Shown: positions 1 through 8,876, counted from the first letter of the stretch. The stretch: DNA of 64,000 bases from Hymenobacter sp. DG01 (GCF_006352025.1 NZ_CP040936.1:124001-188000), one strand, 5' to 3'. The notes: generated by a model not told the origin, from the sequence alone. Numbers and translations: made by a program.

Positions 1-1475
1 ATGGCATCGTGGGGGAAGGCAAAGTCGGAGGGGCTGAACACGGCACTCTGCGAGTACTGAATGTCCATGTTCTCTACGCGGGGCAGGTTGCCCACCGAGC
101 CGGTAATGGCTACGTAGCACTCGTTTTCGATGGCCCGGGCCTGGGCGCAGAGGCGCACACGCTGGTAGGCGTTCTTGGTATCGGTCCAGAAGGGCACGAA
201 CAGAATCTTCATGCCCTCATCCGACAACATGCGCGAGAGTTCGGGGAACTCCACGTCGTAGCAGATCAGGATGCCGATTTTACCGAAGTCCGTATCGAAG
301 CAGCGAAGCTTGTCGCCGCCGCGCATACCCCAGTAGCTGGCCTCGTCGGGGGTTACGTGCAGCTTGTACTGCTCGTCCACGGTACCGTCGCGGCGGCAGA
401 GGTAGCTTACGTTATAGAGCTTGCCATCATCGTAAAGCGGCATGGAGCCGGCAATTACGTTGATGTTGTAGCTCACGGCCAGCTCCATCATCTTGGTTTT
501 GATGGGCTCGGTGAAGGCCGCCATCGAGCGGATAGCCACCGAGGGCGACTCCTCGTTGGTAAGCGCCATCATGGGTGCGTTGAAGAACTCCGGGAACAGT
601 ACGCAGTCGGCCTTGTAGCCCGACACGGTGTCCACGAAGAACTCCATCTGCTGGAAAAAGTCTTCCAGGTTTTTGGTGGCCCGCATCTGCCACTGCACAA
701 TGCCGATGCGCACGTTCGACTTCTGGTTGCCGATCAGCTTGTCCGATTCCTCATCGTAGTACACGTTGATCCACTCCAGCAGGGTAGCGTAGGCCTTCGA
801 TTCGGAGTCGTAGGGCAGGTAGCCCCGGATGATTTTCCGGACGTGAAACTCGTTGGCGAGCTGGAAGGTGAGAATGGGGTCGGTAATTTCCTTGGCCCGC
901 ACCATTTCCACGTACTTGGCCGGGGTCATTTCGTTGGCGTAGGCCGCGTAGCCCGGAATGCGCCCGCCGGCAACCATGGCCCGCAGGTTCAGGTTTTCGC
1001 AGAGCTCCTTGCGTGCATCGTAGAGGCGCCGGCCCAGGCGCAGCGAGCGGTATTCAGGGTCCACGAATACATCCACGCCGTAGAGAGTGTCGCCGTCGGG
1101 GTTGTGGGTGTTGAACTTGCCATGGCCGGTAATCTTGGCGTAGGTGTGCCGGTCGCCGAAATCGGAGTACTGCACGATGATGGCCAGGGCCGCGGCTACT
1201 ATCTGCCCGTTGTCTTCGATGCAGATCTGGCCCTCCGGGAATTTCTTCAGCAGGGCGTTGTACTCATCCTGCGCCCAAGATCCCTCCATATTGGAGTACA
1301 CCTTGTCCATGATTTCCTTCACGGCCTTAAAGTCGCCGCGCTTCAGCGTGCGCAGCACCAGTTTGTGAGCCGGAATGGCGGTAGGGGTCAGCAGCTCCGG
1401 GTTTTGGGGCATGCCGGGTAAGGTTTGTTTTTTGGCGTGGCTACCACTGGCCTTGCCGTTAGAACTCGTTGCCAT
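1..1475 (-). CDS. GNAT acetyltransferase / carbon-nitrogen hydrolase fusion (3' end off the window)
   Basis: The minus strand is open from an ATG at 1475 to the left edge, giving 491 visible residues without a stop. Residues about 35-220 look like a GNAT acetyltransferase, with an acetyl-CoA-loop-like stretch after DVFVDPEYRS. From about residue 255 a nitrilase-superfamily domain follows with the full triad: Glu296 (LFPEFFN), Lys371 (QYKLHV) and Cys405 (ILICYDVEFPE). Two-domain proteins of roughly 510 residues with this order are common in Bacteroidota, so only a short C-terminal piece should be missing. The natural substrate is unknown; hydrolysis of an amide or nitrile-type bond is inferred from the triad. 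A TATCTTTG promoter element lies 35 bases upstream of the ATG and supports this start. A long plus-strand open frame over the same DNA is its antisense shadow. Confidence 0.93.
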   Translation of the reverse strand, partial: MATSSNGKASGSHAKKQTLPGMPQNPELLTPTAIPAHKLVLRTLKRGDFKAVKEIMDKVYSNMEGSWAQDEYNALLKKFPEGQICIEDNGQIVAAALAIIVQYSDFGDRHTYAKITGHGKFNTHNPDGDTLYGVDVFVDPEYRSLRLGRRLYDARKELCENLNLRAMVAGGRIPGYAAYANEMTPAKYVEMVRAKEITDPILTFQLANEFHVRKIIRGYLPYDSESKAYATLLEWINVYYDEESDKLIGNQKSNVRIGIVQWQMRATKNLEDFFQQMEFFVDTVSGYKADCVLFPEFFNAPMMALTNEESPSVAIRSMAAFTEPIKTKMMELAVSYNINVIAGSMPLYDDGKLYNVSYLCRRDGTVDEQYKLHVTPDEASYWGMRGGDKLRCFDTDFGKIGILICYDVEFPELSRMLSDEGMKILFVPFWTDTKNAYQRVRLCAQARAIENECYVAITGSVGNLPRVENMDIQYSQSAVFSPSDFAFPHDA

Positions 1476-1509
1476 ATAAAATCAGAGGAGAATTTCGGGG
1501 AAAGCAGCG

Positions 1510-1517
1510 CAAAGATA
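1510..1517 (-). promoter_or_regulatory. Bacteroidota -7 element (TATCTTTG) of the GNAT-nitrilase gene
   Basis: The minus strand reads TATCTTTG here, an exact match to the Bacteroidota -7 consensus TAnnTTTG. The expected start of transcription near 1504 leaves a leader of about 30 bases before the ATG at 1475. No clear -33 TTG is visible at the usual spacing. Confidence 0.6.
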
Positions 1518-1646
1518 CCGGTCAGTTGCCGGGCCGGGCGCTGGTCTTACGGCTGCACAACAACTTTGATGGCGAAAAGATCAAGTGTGAGCTAGGAAAT
1601 CCGCTAGATTCGAGCCGCCTTTAATGCAGCAGAGGCTACCCTTGCC

Positions 1647-2123
1647 ATGCCCGCTCCCCCTACGCTACCCGCGCCAATGTCCCTGCTAGGCTTCGCAGCT
1701 TTCTGGGCCGTAATCAGCTGGCTGTTGGCGCTAAACGGCTGGAGGCAGCTCGCGCAGCACTTCCGGGCCAGCACCACCCCACCGGAAAACGCGGCAACCT
1801 TCCGGATGCTGACTGCCTCGCTACGGCGAACGGATGATATCAGCTCCAAGGTAGATTACCGGGGCGTGCTGACGCTTTGCTGCAGTCCGGCCGGATTGGG
1901 CCTTGCCGTTCTGTTCCCCTTCCGCATTGGGCACCCACCACTACTTGTTCCATGGTCGGCTGTAGGTCCGGTCCAGTTGGAAACAGGCTGGTTTGGCAAC
2001 ACCTATTTCACATTTACAGTTGGCTTGCCCGATGAGACGGGTGGGGTCGAAATCAGGCTGATGAATATGGCGGCTGCGGAGCAAGTAGAGGCGCATCAGC
2101 AGCTACAACAGCTGGGGCGCTGA
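1647..2123 (+). CDS. Hypothetical membrane-associated protein
   Basis: A 158-residue protein with one hydrophobic segment near residues 12-30 (LLGFAAFWAVISWLLALN) and a second around 68-85, so it is probably anchored in the inner membrane by one or two helices. No family is recognised. A second in-frame ATG at 1677 (MSLLGF) would place the start directly before the first hydrophobic helix and is an equally good choice. Codon use (G/C third positions) matches the neighbours. It stands alone between the divergent GNAT-nitrilase gene and an unrelated hypothetical gene, so context gives no hint of function. Confidence 0.6.
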   Translation: MPAPPTLPAPMSLLGFAAFWAVISWLLALNGWRQLAQHFRASTTPPENAATFRMLTASLRRTDDISSKVDYRGVLTLCCSPAGLGLAVLFPFRIGHPPLLVPWSAVGPVQLETGWFGNTYFTFTVGLPDETGGVEIRLMNMAAAEQVEAHQQLQQLGR

Positions 2124-2259
2124 CGTTGCCGGTGCAACACGTTGCGGGCCCACGGTAGCCTTTTTAGCAGGACGACACCCATAGGCTGCCCGGCAGTAGC
2201 ATTGCCGCACGGCAACCGGGTAGGCTGTCCGGCTGCCGCATTCCTGCGTACCTTGCCAT

Positions 2260-2736
2260 ATGCTACCGCCCGAAGAACGACGTCTGCAAACGCTGGAGCG
2301 CATCTTGCGTGCCCCGGAGGCATTCCCGCCCACGGCCTGGCTGTGCGCCCCACCCAACGCCACGCGCTGGGAGCCCGAAACCACCGCTGCCGTGCTCCTG
2401 ACAGCGGTAGCCGGCCAAACCGTACCCGCCCCGCCGGGCCTGGTTCGCACCATGTTTATGGATGAAGTGCAGCTGCTAATGGAACGGCTGCTGCGCCAGG
2501 TGCCGGGTGCTACCCCCTCCCTGCGCGTAAACATTCTGAGCCGCTACAAAGACCACCACGAATTTCCGGCCCTTACCGGCCAACCCGAAACCTTGGCCTT
2601 CTACCTCGCCGACGCCGTGAAAGCCGGCGGGCTATCGGCCCCGGATGCCTTGGCTCACTTCCAGCGCTACTTCTCCCACTTCACCCTCGAAGCCGCCAAG
2701 CACATTATGGCCAAGGCGTTTTTGGGGAGTAGGTGA
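2260..2736 (+). CDS. Hypothetical protein
   Basis: A 158-residue soluble-looking protein without signal peptide or membrane helix; I do not recognise a family. It appears mostly helical, with an acidic/Arg N-terminus (PPEERRLQTLERIL) and a C-terminus rich in His and aromatic residues (HFQRYFSHF). Overlapping open frames on both strands at 2100-2530 have poorer composition and are treated as shadows. The stop codon at 2734-2736 lies directly in front of the left arm of an intergenic palindrome. Confidence 0.6.
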   Translation: MLPPEERRLQTLERILRAPEAFPPTAWLCAPPNATRWEPETTAAVLLTAVAGQTVPAPPGLVRTMFMDEVQLLMERLLRQVPGATPSLRVNILSRYKDHHEFPALTGQPETLAFYLADAVKAGGLSAPDALAHFQRYFSHFTLEAAKHIMAKAFLGSR

Positions 2737-2939
2737 TGAGGTGAATAGTGACAGGTGAGTAGTAATGAGGTGTCATGGCGAGTGGAGCGAAGCCATCCTT
2801 CCTCTGCATGTGACAGACCTAATAATGTGACAAGCCCTTGACGCTCGCACAGTCGTCAAGGGCTTGTCACATCTTAAGGGGGTAGAGACAGTTGTCAGTA
2901 CATATGGCTTCGGCTAGCGCCTCGCCATGACACCTCATT
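2732..2939. repeat. Nested intergenic palindrome with periodic TGAGGTGA arm
   Basis: The gap between the hypothetical gene (stop 2736) and scoB (stop 2943) is filled by nested inverted repeats. A periodic stretch of GTGA/ATGAGG units (2732-2770) runs into an outer arm at 2764-2796, matched by 2904-2939; this arm resembles the GTCAT-type palindromes elsewhere in the window (GTCATGGCGAG, then GCGAAGCCAT). The core at 2826-2871 is a perfect 18-bp stem with a 10-base loop and could terminate transcription from both convergent genes. Confidence 0.75.
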
Positions 2940-2942
2940 CCC

Positions 2943-3599
2943 TTATACGCCGGTCATTTCCGGTACTTCATCCGGCACAACCAGCTTGCCGGCGGTGGCG
3001 GCTTTAATTTGCTCCACCGTGACGCCGGGAGCCCGCTCGCGCAGCACGAAGCCGTCGGGCGTCACGTCGAGCACGGCCAGTTCAGTCACGATTTTCTTGA
3101 CGCAGCGTAGGCCCGTGATAGGCAGGGTGCACTGGGGTAGCAGTTTGCTGGAGCCATCTTTGGCTACGTGTTGCATGGCCACGATGATGTTCTTGGCCGA
3201 GGCCACCAGGTCCATGGCGCCGCCCATACCCTTCACCATTTTGCCCGGAATCTTCCAGTTGGCAATATCCCCGGTTTCTGATACTTCCATGGCGCCCAGG
3301 ATAGTCAGGTCCACGTGTTCCCCGCGAATCATGGCGAAGGAATCGGCGGAGGAGAAGAGGCTGGAGCCGGGTAGGGTGGTTACCGTTTGCTTGCCGGCAT
3401 TGATGAGGTCGGGGTCCACTTCGGCATCGGTGGGGAAGGGGCCCATGCCCAGCAGGCCGTTTTCGCTCTGCAACTCTACATTGATGCCCTCCGGAATGTA
3501 GTTCGCCACCAGGGTCGGGATGCCGATGCCGAGGTTTACGTAGGAGTTATTTTCTACTTCTTGCGCGATGCGCCGGGCAATGCCGTGTTTATCTAACAT
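2943..3599 (-). CDS. scoB: 3-oxoacid CoA-transferase, subunit B
   Basis: A 218-residue beta subunit of a class I ketoacid (succinyl-CoA:3-ketoacid) CoA-transferase, which moves CoA between succinyl-CoA and acetoacetate in ketone body and short-chain acid use. The signature LQSENGLLG carries the catalytic Glu that forms the glutamyl-CoA thioester, and an NLGIGIPT motif is near the N-terminus. The ATG at 3599 ([15 protein letters not shown]) fits family N-termini; the frame stays open further upstream only because it reads through the intergenic repeat. The alpha subunit lies upstream on the same strand, so the pair should be co-transcribed and form a heteromer. Confidence 0.93.
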   Translation of the reverse strand: MLDKHGIARRIAQEVENNSYVNLGIGIPTLVANYIPEGINVELQSENGLLGMGPFPTDAEVDPDLINAGKQTVTTLPGSSLFSSADSFAMIRGEHVDLTILGAMEVSETGDIANWKIPGKMVKGMGGAMDLVASAKNIIVAMQHVAKDGSSKLLPQCTLPITGLRCVKKIVTELAVLDVTPDGFVLRERAPGVTVEQIKAATAGKLVVPDEVPEMTGV

Positions 3600-3709
3600 G
3601 GAGTGATGAGGTAAATGGTGATGAAGTGATGAGGTTGAAAAGGACTTCGTGGAAAGGTCGAGGGCAAGTATTATTGCCACCTCAGCTTTCCCATCATCAC
3701 CTCCTTACC
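3600..3709. repeat. Periodic inverted repeat between scoA and scoB
   Basis: The left part (3602-3637) is built of GTGATGAGG/GTGATGAAG-like units. A matching CCATCATCACCTCC stretch lies near 3689-3705, next to the scoA stop codon. A smaller hairpin (GGCAAGTATTATTGCC) lies inside. The repeat fills the whole gap between the two subunit genes. Confidence 0.6.
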
Positions 3710-4403
3710 CCTGCCGGACTGTGCGCTGCTCGATGCGCTTCTCGTAGTTCTGGCCCTGGTAAATGCGCTGCACGAAAATGCCGGGCGTATGAATCTGGTT
3801 AGGGTCCAGCTCACCGGCGGGCACCAGCTCCTCTACCTCAGCTACCGTGATTTTGCCGGCCGTGGCCATCATGGGGTTGAAGTTGCGGGCCGTGCCTTTG
3901 TAGATGAGGTTGCCGGCCGTGTCGCCCTTCCAGGCTTTCACGAAAGCAAAATCGGCGTGCAGGGCAGTTTCCAGCAGGTACATCTTACCGTTGAATTCCC
4001 GGCTTTCCTTGCCTTCGCCTACCTCCGTGCCGTAGCCGGCCGGGGTGTAGAAGGCCGGGATGCCCGCGCCGCCGGCCCGGCACCGCTCGGCTAGGGTGCC
4101 CTGCGGAATCAATTCTACTTCCAACTCTCCGCTCAGCAACTGGCGCTCAAACTCGGCGTTTTCGCCCACGTAGCTGGAAATCATCTTGCGCACCTGCTTG
4201 GTCTGAAGCAGGCGACCAATACCGAAGTCATCGACGCCGGCGTTGTTGCTGATGCAGGTGAGGCCTCGCACGCCCAGGCGCAGAATTTCCTGAATGGAGT
4301 TTTCGGGGATGCCGCACAGGCCGAAGCCGCCCAGCATTAGGGTCATGCCGTCGCGGAGGCCGTGCAAGGCTTCGGCCGGACCGGCCACTACTTTGTTGAT
4401 CAT
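3705..4403 (-). CDS. scoA: 3-oxoacid CoA-transferase, subunit A
   Basis: A 232-residue alpha subunit partnering the downstream subunit B. The CoA-transferase signature is clear near residue 25 ([16 protein letters not shown]), and the body includes the conserved SNNAG and [17 protein letters not shown] stretches. The start is the ATG at 4403 ([13 protein letters not shown]); upstream in-frame residues come from the TATCC-rich intergenic repeat and are not protein-like. The long repeat-filled gap upstream separates it from ribF's neighbourhood, so a separate promoter is likely, though no TAnnTTTG was found close to the ATG. Confidence 0.93.
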   Translation of the reverse strand: MINKVVAGPAEALHGLRDGMTLMLGGFGLCGIPENSIQEILRLGVRGLTCISNNAGVDDFGIGRLLQTKQVRKMISSYVGENAEFERQLLSGELEVELIPQGTLAERCRAGGAGIPAFYTPAGYGTEVGEGKESREFNGKMYLLETALHADFAFVKAWKGDTAGNLIYKGTARNFNPMMATAGKITVAEVEELVPAGELDPNQIHTPGIFVQRIYQGQNYEKRIEQRTVRQG

Positions 4404-4428
4404 GGGAAAAATGGGTGGTTTGGGGAGC

Positions 4429-4595
4429 GGCAAGATAAAAGATAAAGGATAAGGGATGTGGGATATAGGATAAGAGAGGAGAGTCGTAACGTAAAAACAG
4501 GGCCTGCCGATGCTGACCAACGCCTAGCTATTCTCTTGGCTTCTCATCCTTTATTTAATTCTCCTTTCCTCCTCTCTTTTTAGTCCTTTATCCCT
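4429..4595. repeat. Intergenic inverted repeat with GATAAAG/CTTTATC units
   Basis: The left arm (4429-4478) is a run of near-periodic units such as GATAAAAGATAAAGGATAAG. The right arm (4539-4595) carries the complement (CATCCTTTATTT, then AGTCCTTTATCCC). The unit is unlike those at other boundaries, but the layout is the same: arms next to the coding ends of scoA (start 4403) and ribF (stop 4618). Confidence 0.65.
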
Positions 4596-4617
4596 AATGC
4601 CATGTTCCCCAATTCCC

Positions 4618-5562
4618 TTACAGCGCCGCCCGGGCCGAGTCGGCGTCCTGGGCCAGCTGGGCCTTCAGGGCATCGAGGCCATTGAATTTCTGTTCGTCGC
4701 GGAGGCGGGCTATGAATTCTACCCGCAAATCCTGGTCGTACAGGTCGCCCTCAAAGCCGAGCAGGTGAGCTTCCACGGTTTGGTCGAGGCCGCCGGCTAC
4801 GGTGGGGCGCACCCCAATGTTGAGCATGGCGGGGTAGGTAGTACCGGCCGCCGTAGTAGCGCGCACGGCGTACACGCCCCGGGCTGGAATCAGCTTCAGG
4901 GGCTCGGGGCAGGCAATATTGGCCGTGGGCCAGCCGATGGTGCGGCCCAGCTGCCGGCCTTTCACTACCATGCCCGTGAGGGGGTAGGCGTAGCCGAGGT
5001 AGCGGTTGGCCGTTTGCACGTCGCCGGCTTCCAGGGCCCGCCGGATGCGGGTGCTGCTCACGCCCACCGCGTCCACGTCTTCGCGCGGAATTTCTTCCAC
5101 GCTCATGCCGTAGCGATCCGCGTGCTGGCTGAGGTAGTCGAAGCCACCTTCCCGGTTCTTGCCAAACCGGTGGTCGTAGCCGATAACCAGGGTGCGGGTG
5201 CCCACCGTGCGCAGCAGAATGTTCTGAATGTATTCCTCCGACGTCCAGGCCGCAAACTCCCGGGTAAACGGGATGGTCAGCAGGTAATCAACTCCCATTT
5301 CGGCCAGCTTAGCGGTGCGTTCCTCCAGGGTGTTGAGCAGGTACAGGTCCCGGGGCTCGGGGTGGGTAGGCGGGGGCGCCAGCACCAGGCGCGGATGGGG
5401 CCAGTAGGTAATGACCACCGTGGGGCCGCCGGTGTACCGACCCACCTCGCGCAGGCGCCGCAGAATCTGCTGGTGCCCCACATGAACCCCATCGAAAGTG
5501 CCGCTGGTAACCACGGCATTGCCAAGGTGCGGAAACTGCGTGGGGTCCTGAATGATGTGCAT
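4618..5562 (-). CDS. ribF: Bifunctional riboflavin kinase / FAD synthetase
   Basis: A 314-residue RibF that phosphorylates riboflavin to FMN and adenylates FMN to FAD. The N-terminal nucleotidyltransferase half has the expected GTFDGVHVGHQ motif (about residues 21-31) and GYDHRFGKNREG. The C-terminal flavokinase half shows GRTIGWPTANI and LDQTVEAHLLGFEGDLY, the latter containing the catalytic Glu. Length is normal. It follows truB in the same direction with a gap of about 40 bases, an order often seen in Bacteroidota, so co-transcription is likely. No FMN riboswitch-like leader is visible. Confidence 0.96.
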   Translation of the reverse strand: MHIIQDPTQFPHLGNAVVTSGTFDGVHVGHQQILRRLREVGRYTGGPTVVITYWPHPRLVLAPPPTHPEPRDLYLLNTLEERTAKLAEMGVDYLLTIPFTREFAAWTSEEYIQNILLRTVGTRTLVIGYDHRFGKNREGGFDYLSQHADRYGMSVEEIPREDVDAVGVSSTRIRRALEAGDVQTANRYLGYAYPLTGMVVKGRQLGRTIGWPTANIACPEPLKLIPARGVYAVRATTAAGTTYPAMLNIGVRPTVAGGLDQTVEAHLLGFEGDLYDQDLRVEFIARLRDEQKFNGLDALKAQLAQDADSARAAL

Positions 5563-5604
5563 CAGCGGTGAGAAGGTAAGAAGTGAAACGTGAGCCGGAC
5601 TGCG

Positions 5605-6483
5605 CTAGAGTGTACTGCCCAGAGCCTGCTGAGGTTCTTCGCCCGAGGGAGGGGTAGGAGCAGCGTGGGTGGCGTTGAAGTAGTCGAGGCCGGCGCGACG
5701 CTCCGGCTGACGCTGCCGCCGCGGGCGTTCCGGCCGCTCGGCCTCCCCGGCCGGGCGCGGCGGGCGCAGGGCCTGAATGGCTTCCATGGTCAGGGCATCG
5801 GTGAGACTATACTGCCCGATGCGGGTGCGCACCAGCTTGGTCAGGTGGGCGCCTACCCCCAGGGCCGCCCCAAAGTCGCGGGCGAGGCTGCGGATGTAGG
5901 TGCCCTTGGAACACGTCACCCGGAAATCAACCTCCGGCAGGGCAATGCGGGTCAGCTCGAACTCCCGGATGGTAATCTGCTTGCTCTTGATTTCGGCCTC
6001 ACCGCCCCGGCGCGCCACCTCGTAGGCCCGCTCGCCGTTCACTTTCACTGCCGAAAACAGGGGCGGGGTTTGCTCTATCAGGCCAATAAACGGCAACAGG
6101 GCGGCGCGGAGTTGCTCTTCCGTCAGGTGCTCGTAGGGGAGCTCCTGATCTACGGGGGTTTCCAGGTCGAAGCTGGGGGTAGTCTGGCCGAGGCGGAAGG
6201 TGCCGGTGTACTCCTTTTCCTGGGCCTGAATCTGGTCGATTTCCTTGGTTTTCTTGCCCGTGCACAAAATCAGCAGGCCGGTAGCCAGCGGATCGAGGGT
6301 GCCCGCATGCCCGATTTTCTTGATGCGGAGCGTGTTCTTCACCTTGCGCACCACATCAAACGACGACCAGGTGAGGGGCTTATCCACCAGCAGCACCTCG
6401 CCGGTTTCAAAGTCGAACGCAGGAAGTGAAGCAGGTGCGGCTTCGGAAGGCAGCTGGGCGGGGGAGTGTTCGGGGTATTCCAT
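5605..6483 (-). CDS. truB: tRNA pseudouridine(55) synthase
   Basis: A 292-residue TruB, which makes pseudouridine 55 in the T-loop of tRNAs. The catalytic motif [14 protein letters not shown] places the nucleophile at Asp64, and the [11 protein letters not shown] and [12 protein letters not shown] motifs are present. The ATG at 6483 is chosen because the frame further upstream reads through a palindromic repeat. The last 55 or so residues are a low-complexity Pro/Arg/Glu tail in place of a recognisable PUA domain; it may add RNA contacts or be disordered. It lies between uppP and ribF in a conserved block. Confidence 0.95.
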   Translation of the reverse strand: MEYPEHSPAQLPSEAAPASLPAFDFETGEVLLVDKPLTWSSFDVVRKVKNTLRIKKIGHAGTLDPLATGLLILCTGKKTKEIDQIQAQEKEYTGTFRLGQTTPSFDLETPVDQELPYEHLTEEQLRAALLPFIGLIEQTPPLFSAVKVNGERAYEVARRGGEAEIKSKQITIREFELTRIALPEVDFRVTCSKGTYIRSLARDFGAALGVGAHLTKLVRTRIGQYSLTDALTMEAIQALRPPRPAGEAERPERPRRQRQPERRAGLDYFNATHAAPTPPSGEEPQQALGSTL

Positions 6484-6532
6484 AAGCAAGAGGGGGGTAA
6501 GGGACGTGGCTACCCCCTTAACAATCGGCAAC

Positions 6533-6610
6533 CTGTCATTCCGACGCAGGAGGAATCTGGTTTTACCATTCAACGGCTTAACTCAGATTCTTCCTGCGTT
6601 GGGACGACAG
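6533..6610. repeat. GTCATTCC-family palindrome between uppP and truB
   Basis: Arms at 6533-6559 and 6584-6610 (27 bases each) are inverted copies starting CTGTCATTCCGACGCAGG. They differ at four positions, all transitions. The element belongs to the same family as the perfect copy at 61254-61351. It occupies the gap between the uppP stop and the truB start. Confidence 0.8.
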
Positions 6611-6620
6611 CAGTACGTGG

Positions 6621-7409
6621 CTAGATAATCTGGAGCGGGATGCCCAGGGCCAGCATCAGCAGAATAACGGCGCCCACCACGATGCGGTAGAGGCCAAAGG
6701 CCCGGAAGCCAAAGCGCGACACAAAATCAACGAATGACTTCACGGCCAGCAGACCCACGATGAAAGCCACCACGTTGCCGAACAGCAGCAGCTTGATGTC
6801 CTCGGCGCCCGGGGCGCTTACCTTGAAGGTTTTGTAGAGCTGGTAGGCCGTGATGACGAACATGGTAGGCACGGCCAGCAGAAAGGAGAAATCGGCGGCT
6901 GAGCGCCGGTCGAAACCCTGGGCCAGGCCGCCCACGATGGTAGCAGCAGAGCGCGACACGCCCGGAATCAGGGCAATGCACTGAAACAAGCCAATCCGGA
7001 TGGCCTGTCCGAAATTCGGAGTCGTCACCTGCTTCCGCTCCCCGGTAAACAGCCGGTCCACGAACAGTAGGACAATGCCCCCGATTACCAGCGCCCAGGC
7101 CACTACCGATACATCCTTCAGCAGCGCCTCAATGACGTCCTTCAACAGAAAACCCAGGATACCGAACGGAATAAAGGCCGCCGCCAGCTTCAGGTAAAAG
7201 TCGAAGCTCTGCAAAAAGCGCCGCCAGTACAGCACCACCACCGACAGAATGGCGCCGAATTGGATGGAGGTAATGAATGTATCGGTGAAGGGCAGCTGCC
7301 CGATGCCGAGCAGGTTGGCCACGATAATCATGTGCCCCGTGCTGGAAACGGGCAGAAACTCGGTCAGACCTTCAACAATAGCCAGCAGCAGCGCGTGCCA
7401 GTAGGACAT
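6621..7409 (-). CDS. uppP: Undecaprenyl-diphosphate phosphatase
   Basis: A 262-residue polytopic membrane enzyme of the BacA/UppP family. It dephosphorylates undecaprenyl pyrophosphate to recycle the lipid carrier for peptidoglycan and other surface polymers. The family signature is at the N-terminus ([16 protein letters not shown], carrying the catalytic Glu residues), with the second motif [10 protein letters not shown] (catalytic Ser/Arg) in the middle. About eight hydrophobic helices are apparent. It belongs to the ftsX-DUF3098-uppP-truB-ribF block, and an inverted repeat separates it from the DUF3098 gene upstream. Confidence 0.96.
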   Translation of the reverse strand: MSYWHALLLAIVEGLTEFLPVSSTGHMIIVANLLGIGQLPFTDTFITSIQFGAILSVVVLYWRRFLQSFDFYLKLAAAFIPFGILGFLLKDVIEALLKDVSVVAWALVIGGIVLLFVDRLFTGERKQVTTPNFGQAIRIGLFQCIALIPGVSRSAATIVGGLAQGFDRRSAADFSFLLAVPTMFVITAYQLYKTFKVSAPGAEDIKLLLFGNVVAFIVGLLAVKSFVDFVSRFGFRAFGLYRIVVGAVILLMLALGIPLQII

Positions 7410-7422
7410 AGCAAGGAAGTTA

Positions 7423-7529
7423 GGGTCTTATGGCCTGAATGGGGGTAGGCGCCTGCCACACGTCCGGCGCACACAGCGGTACGCGGAAGCATCGGCCAGG
7501 GTGCTACCCCCACTCAGGTCATAAGACCC
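7423..7529. repeat. Inverted repeat between DUF3098 gene and uppP
   Basis: Arms 7423-7448 and 7504-7529 (26 bases) are inverted copies beginning GGGTCTTATG. Only two positions differ, both transitions. The arms lie 14 bases upstream of the uppP ATG and 6 bases from the DUF3098 stop codon, so the element spans nearly the whole gap. Confidence 0.8.
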
Positions 7530-7535
7530 AAAAAA

Positions 7536-7862
7536 TTAACGCTTGTAAGTAGGAGCCTGCGGGGTAGCAACCGGAGCAACCGGGGCTGCCGGGGTAGGTT
7601 GGGAGGGCACCGTGCTGGTTGTGGTAGTATCACGGGCAACGGGCGCGGAAGTGCCGGGGCGCGTCATGATGGCCCAGAACTCAATCAGGAAGCCAATGGC
7701 CAGCAAAATCGGCCCGAGGGTAATGCCCAGAAAACCCTCCCCGTAATCTTCCGAGTCCAGGGTCATCGTGATAAAGCCCGCGGCCAGCACTGCCAGCCCG
7801 ATAAACATCAGCCGGTAGTTGCGCGGCCCGAAAGCAAAGCGAGGAGTTGTATTCGGTTCCAT
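7536..7862 (-). CDS. DUF3098 membrane protein
   Basis: A 108-residue protein with two transmembrane helices (about residues 18-35 and 45-65) and a Thr/Pro/Ala-rich tail. It matches the small DUF3098 family found beside ftsX and uppP in many Bacteroidota. No biochemical function is established; the neighbours suggest a link with the cell envelope. The ATG at 7862 (MEPNTTPRFAFGPRNYRLM) fits the family. A TACCTTTG element just upstream would put the transcription start at or next to this ATG, so the mRNA may be nearly leaderless. Confidence 0.85.
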   Translation of the reverse strand: MEPNTTPRFAFGPRNYRLMFIGLAVLAAGFITMTLDSEDYGEGFLGITLGPILLAIGFLIEFWAIMTRPGTSAPVARDTTTTSTVPSQPTPAAPVAPVATPQAPTYKR

Positions 7863-7867
7863 GGGGG

Positions 7868-7875
7868 CAAAGGTA
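7868..7875 (-). promoter_or_regulatory. -7 element (TACCTTTG) of the DUF3098-uppP segment
   Basis: An exact TAnnTTTG match on the minus strand. The last base is 6 bases from the A of the ATG at 7862, so transcription probably begins at or within a few bases of the start codon. Confidence 0.55.
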
Positions 7876-7985
7876 GGGAATGTGAAATGGGGATATAGTG
7901 AATTAATGAACAGGTGGAGTCGACGTTTCAAGTGCGCAAGTAGCGCCAGTTGAACGTTAGGCTTGACTATTCTCTATTTCCTTAT

Positions 7986-8873
7986 TTAATAAAGTTCGTC
8001 TAGTGACATACCAGTGTATTTGCGCACGGCGCGCCAGGAGCTCAGGAAGCCAATGCCCATGCCCAGCAGCACCAGTACGGCCACCAGGGCCCCGATCAGG
8101 CGCTCGTCGCGGAAGAGGCGTAGCTCCTCCAGCTGCAGGTAGGCGTACTGGAGCAGCGCCAGCAGCAGCAGCCCGGCCAGAATGCCGCTCACCAGGCCCT
8201 GCCACACGGCCCGCCGCAGGAAGGGCCACTGAATGAAAGAGGAGGTAGCCCCTACCAGCTGCATGCTCCGGATCAGGAAGCGCTGGGAGAACAGAGCCAG
8301 CTTGATGGTATTGTTAATGAGCACCACCACCACGAACGTGAGCACCGCCGCGAAGCCCAGCAGCACCAGGCCCACGTTACGCAGGTTTTCATTCACAGAG
8401 GTAATCAGGCTCTCCACATACTCCACCTCAAACACGCCCGGCTCCTGCTTCAGCTCCTGCTTGATGCGGGCCAGGTTTTGGGCGTCGGCAAAGTCAGCGT
8501 TGATTTTCAGGAGGTAGGCGTCGCGGAGGGGGTTGTCGCCGAGGAATTGCTGGAAGTCTTCGCCGGTCTGGTCGATGAGCTGCTTGGCGCCTTCCTCTTT
8601 GGACAGAAAGCGCACCTGGGGCTTTTGGTCCTTAAGGGCCACGTAGGGCTTGCGCGAAAGGTCCTGCTGAAGCCGCAGGAGCTGGGTTTCCGGTAGGCCG
8701 CGCTCCAGGTACACCTGCATTTCCAGGTTCTCCTTTACCAGCGTCGAAATCTTATGGGCATGAATCAGCAGCAGCCCGAACAAGCCAATAACCAGCAGCG
8801 CCAGTGTAATGCTGAACACCACCATGGTGTGCGGGTAGCTGCCTAGCTTCTTCTTTCGGGTTGGTCGGTTCAT
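7986..8873 (-). CDS. ftsX: Cell division permease-like protein FtsX
   Basis: A 295-residue FtsX with the typical plan: a cytoplasmic N-terminus (MNRPTRKKKLGSYPHTM), a first helix at about residues 17-38, a periplasmic domain to about 150, then three helices in the C-terminal half with the FtsX permease fold. With the ATPase FtsE it controls peptidoglycan hydrolases at the division site; ftsE is not in this window, as is usual for Bacteroidota. The ATG at 8873 is preferred over an upstream in-frame codon that lies within an inverted repeat. Confidence 0.92.
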   Translation of the reverse strand: MNRPTRKKKLGSYPHTMVVFSITLALLVIGLFGLLLIHAHKISTLVKENLEMQVYLERGLPETQLLRLQQDLSRKPYVALKDQKPQVRFLSKEEGAKQLIDQTGEDFQQFLGDNPLRDAYLLKINADFADAQNLARIKQELKQEPGVFEVEYVESLITSVNENLRNVGLVLLGFAAVLTFVVVVLINNTIKLALFSQRFLIRSMQLVGATSSFIQWPFLRRAVWQGLVSGILAGLLLLALLQYAYLQLEELRLFRDERLIGALVAVLVLLGMGIGFLSSWRAVRKYTGMSLDELY

Positions 8874-8876
8874 AAG

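Noticed and set aside
9..1421. Long plus-strand open frame (470 codons)
   Set aside because: It lies opposite the GNAT-nitrilase gene, which shows a full catalytic triad on the minus strand. The plus frame has His/Val/Gly-rich composition typical of antisense frames in GC-rich DNA.
2096..2534. Several overlapping open frames on both strands
   Set aside because: Arg/Pro/Ala-rich translations without consistent third-position bias; the 2260-2736 frame explains the region better.
4597..5571. Plus-strand frame of 324 codons opposite ribF
   Set aside because: The minus strand encodes a clear RibF; the plus frame has no protein-like motifs.
4404..5604. FMN riboswitch for ribF
   Set aside because: The leader of ribF is about 40 bases long and lacks the conserved FMN aptamer segments; ribF is probably read through from truB.
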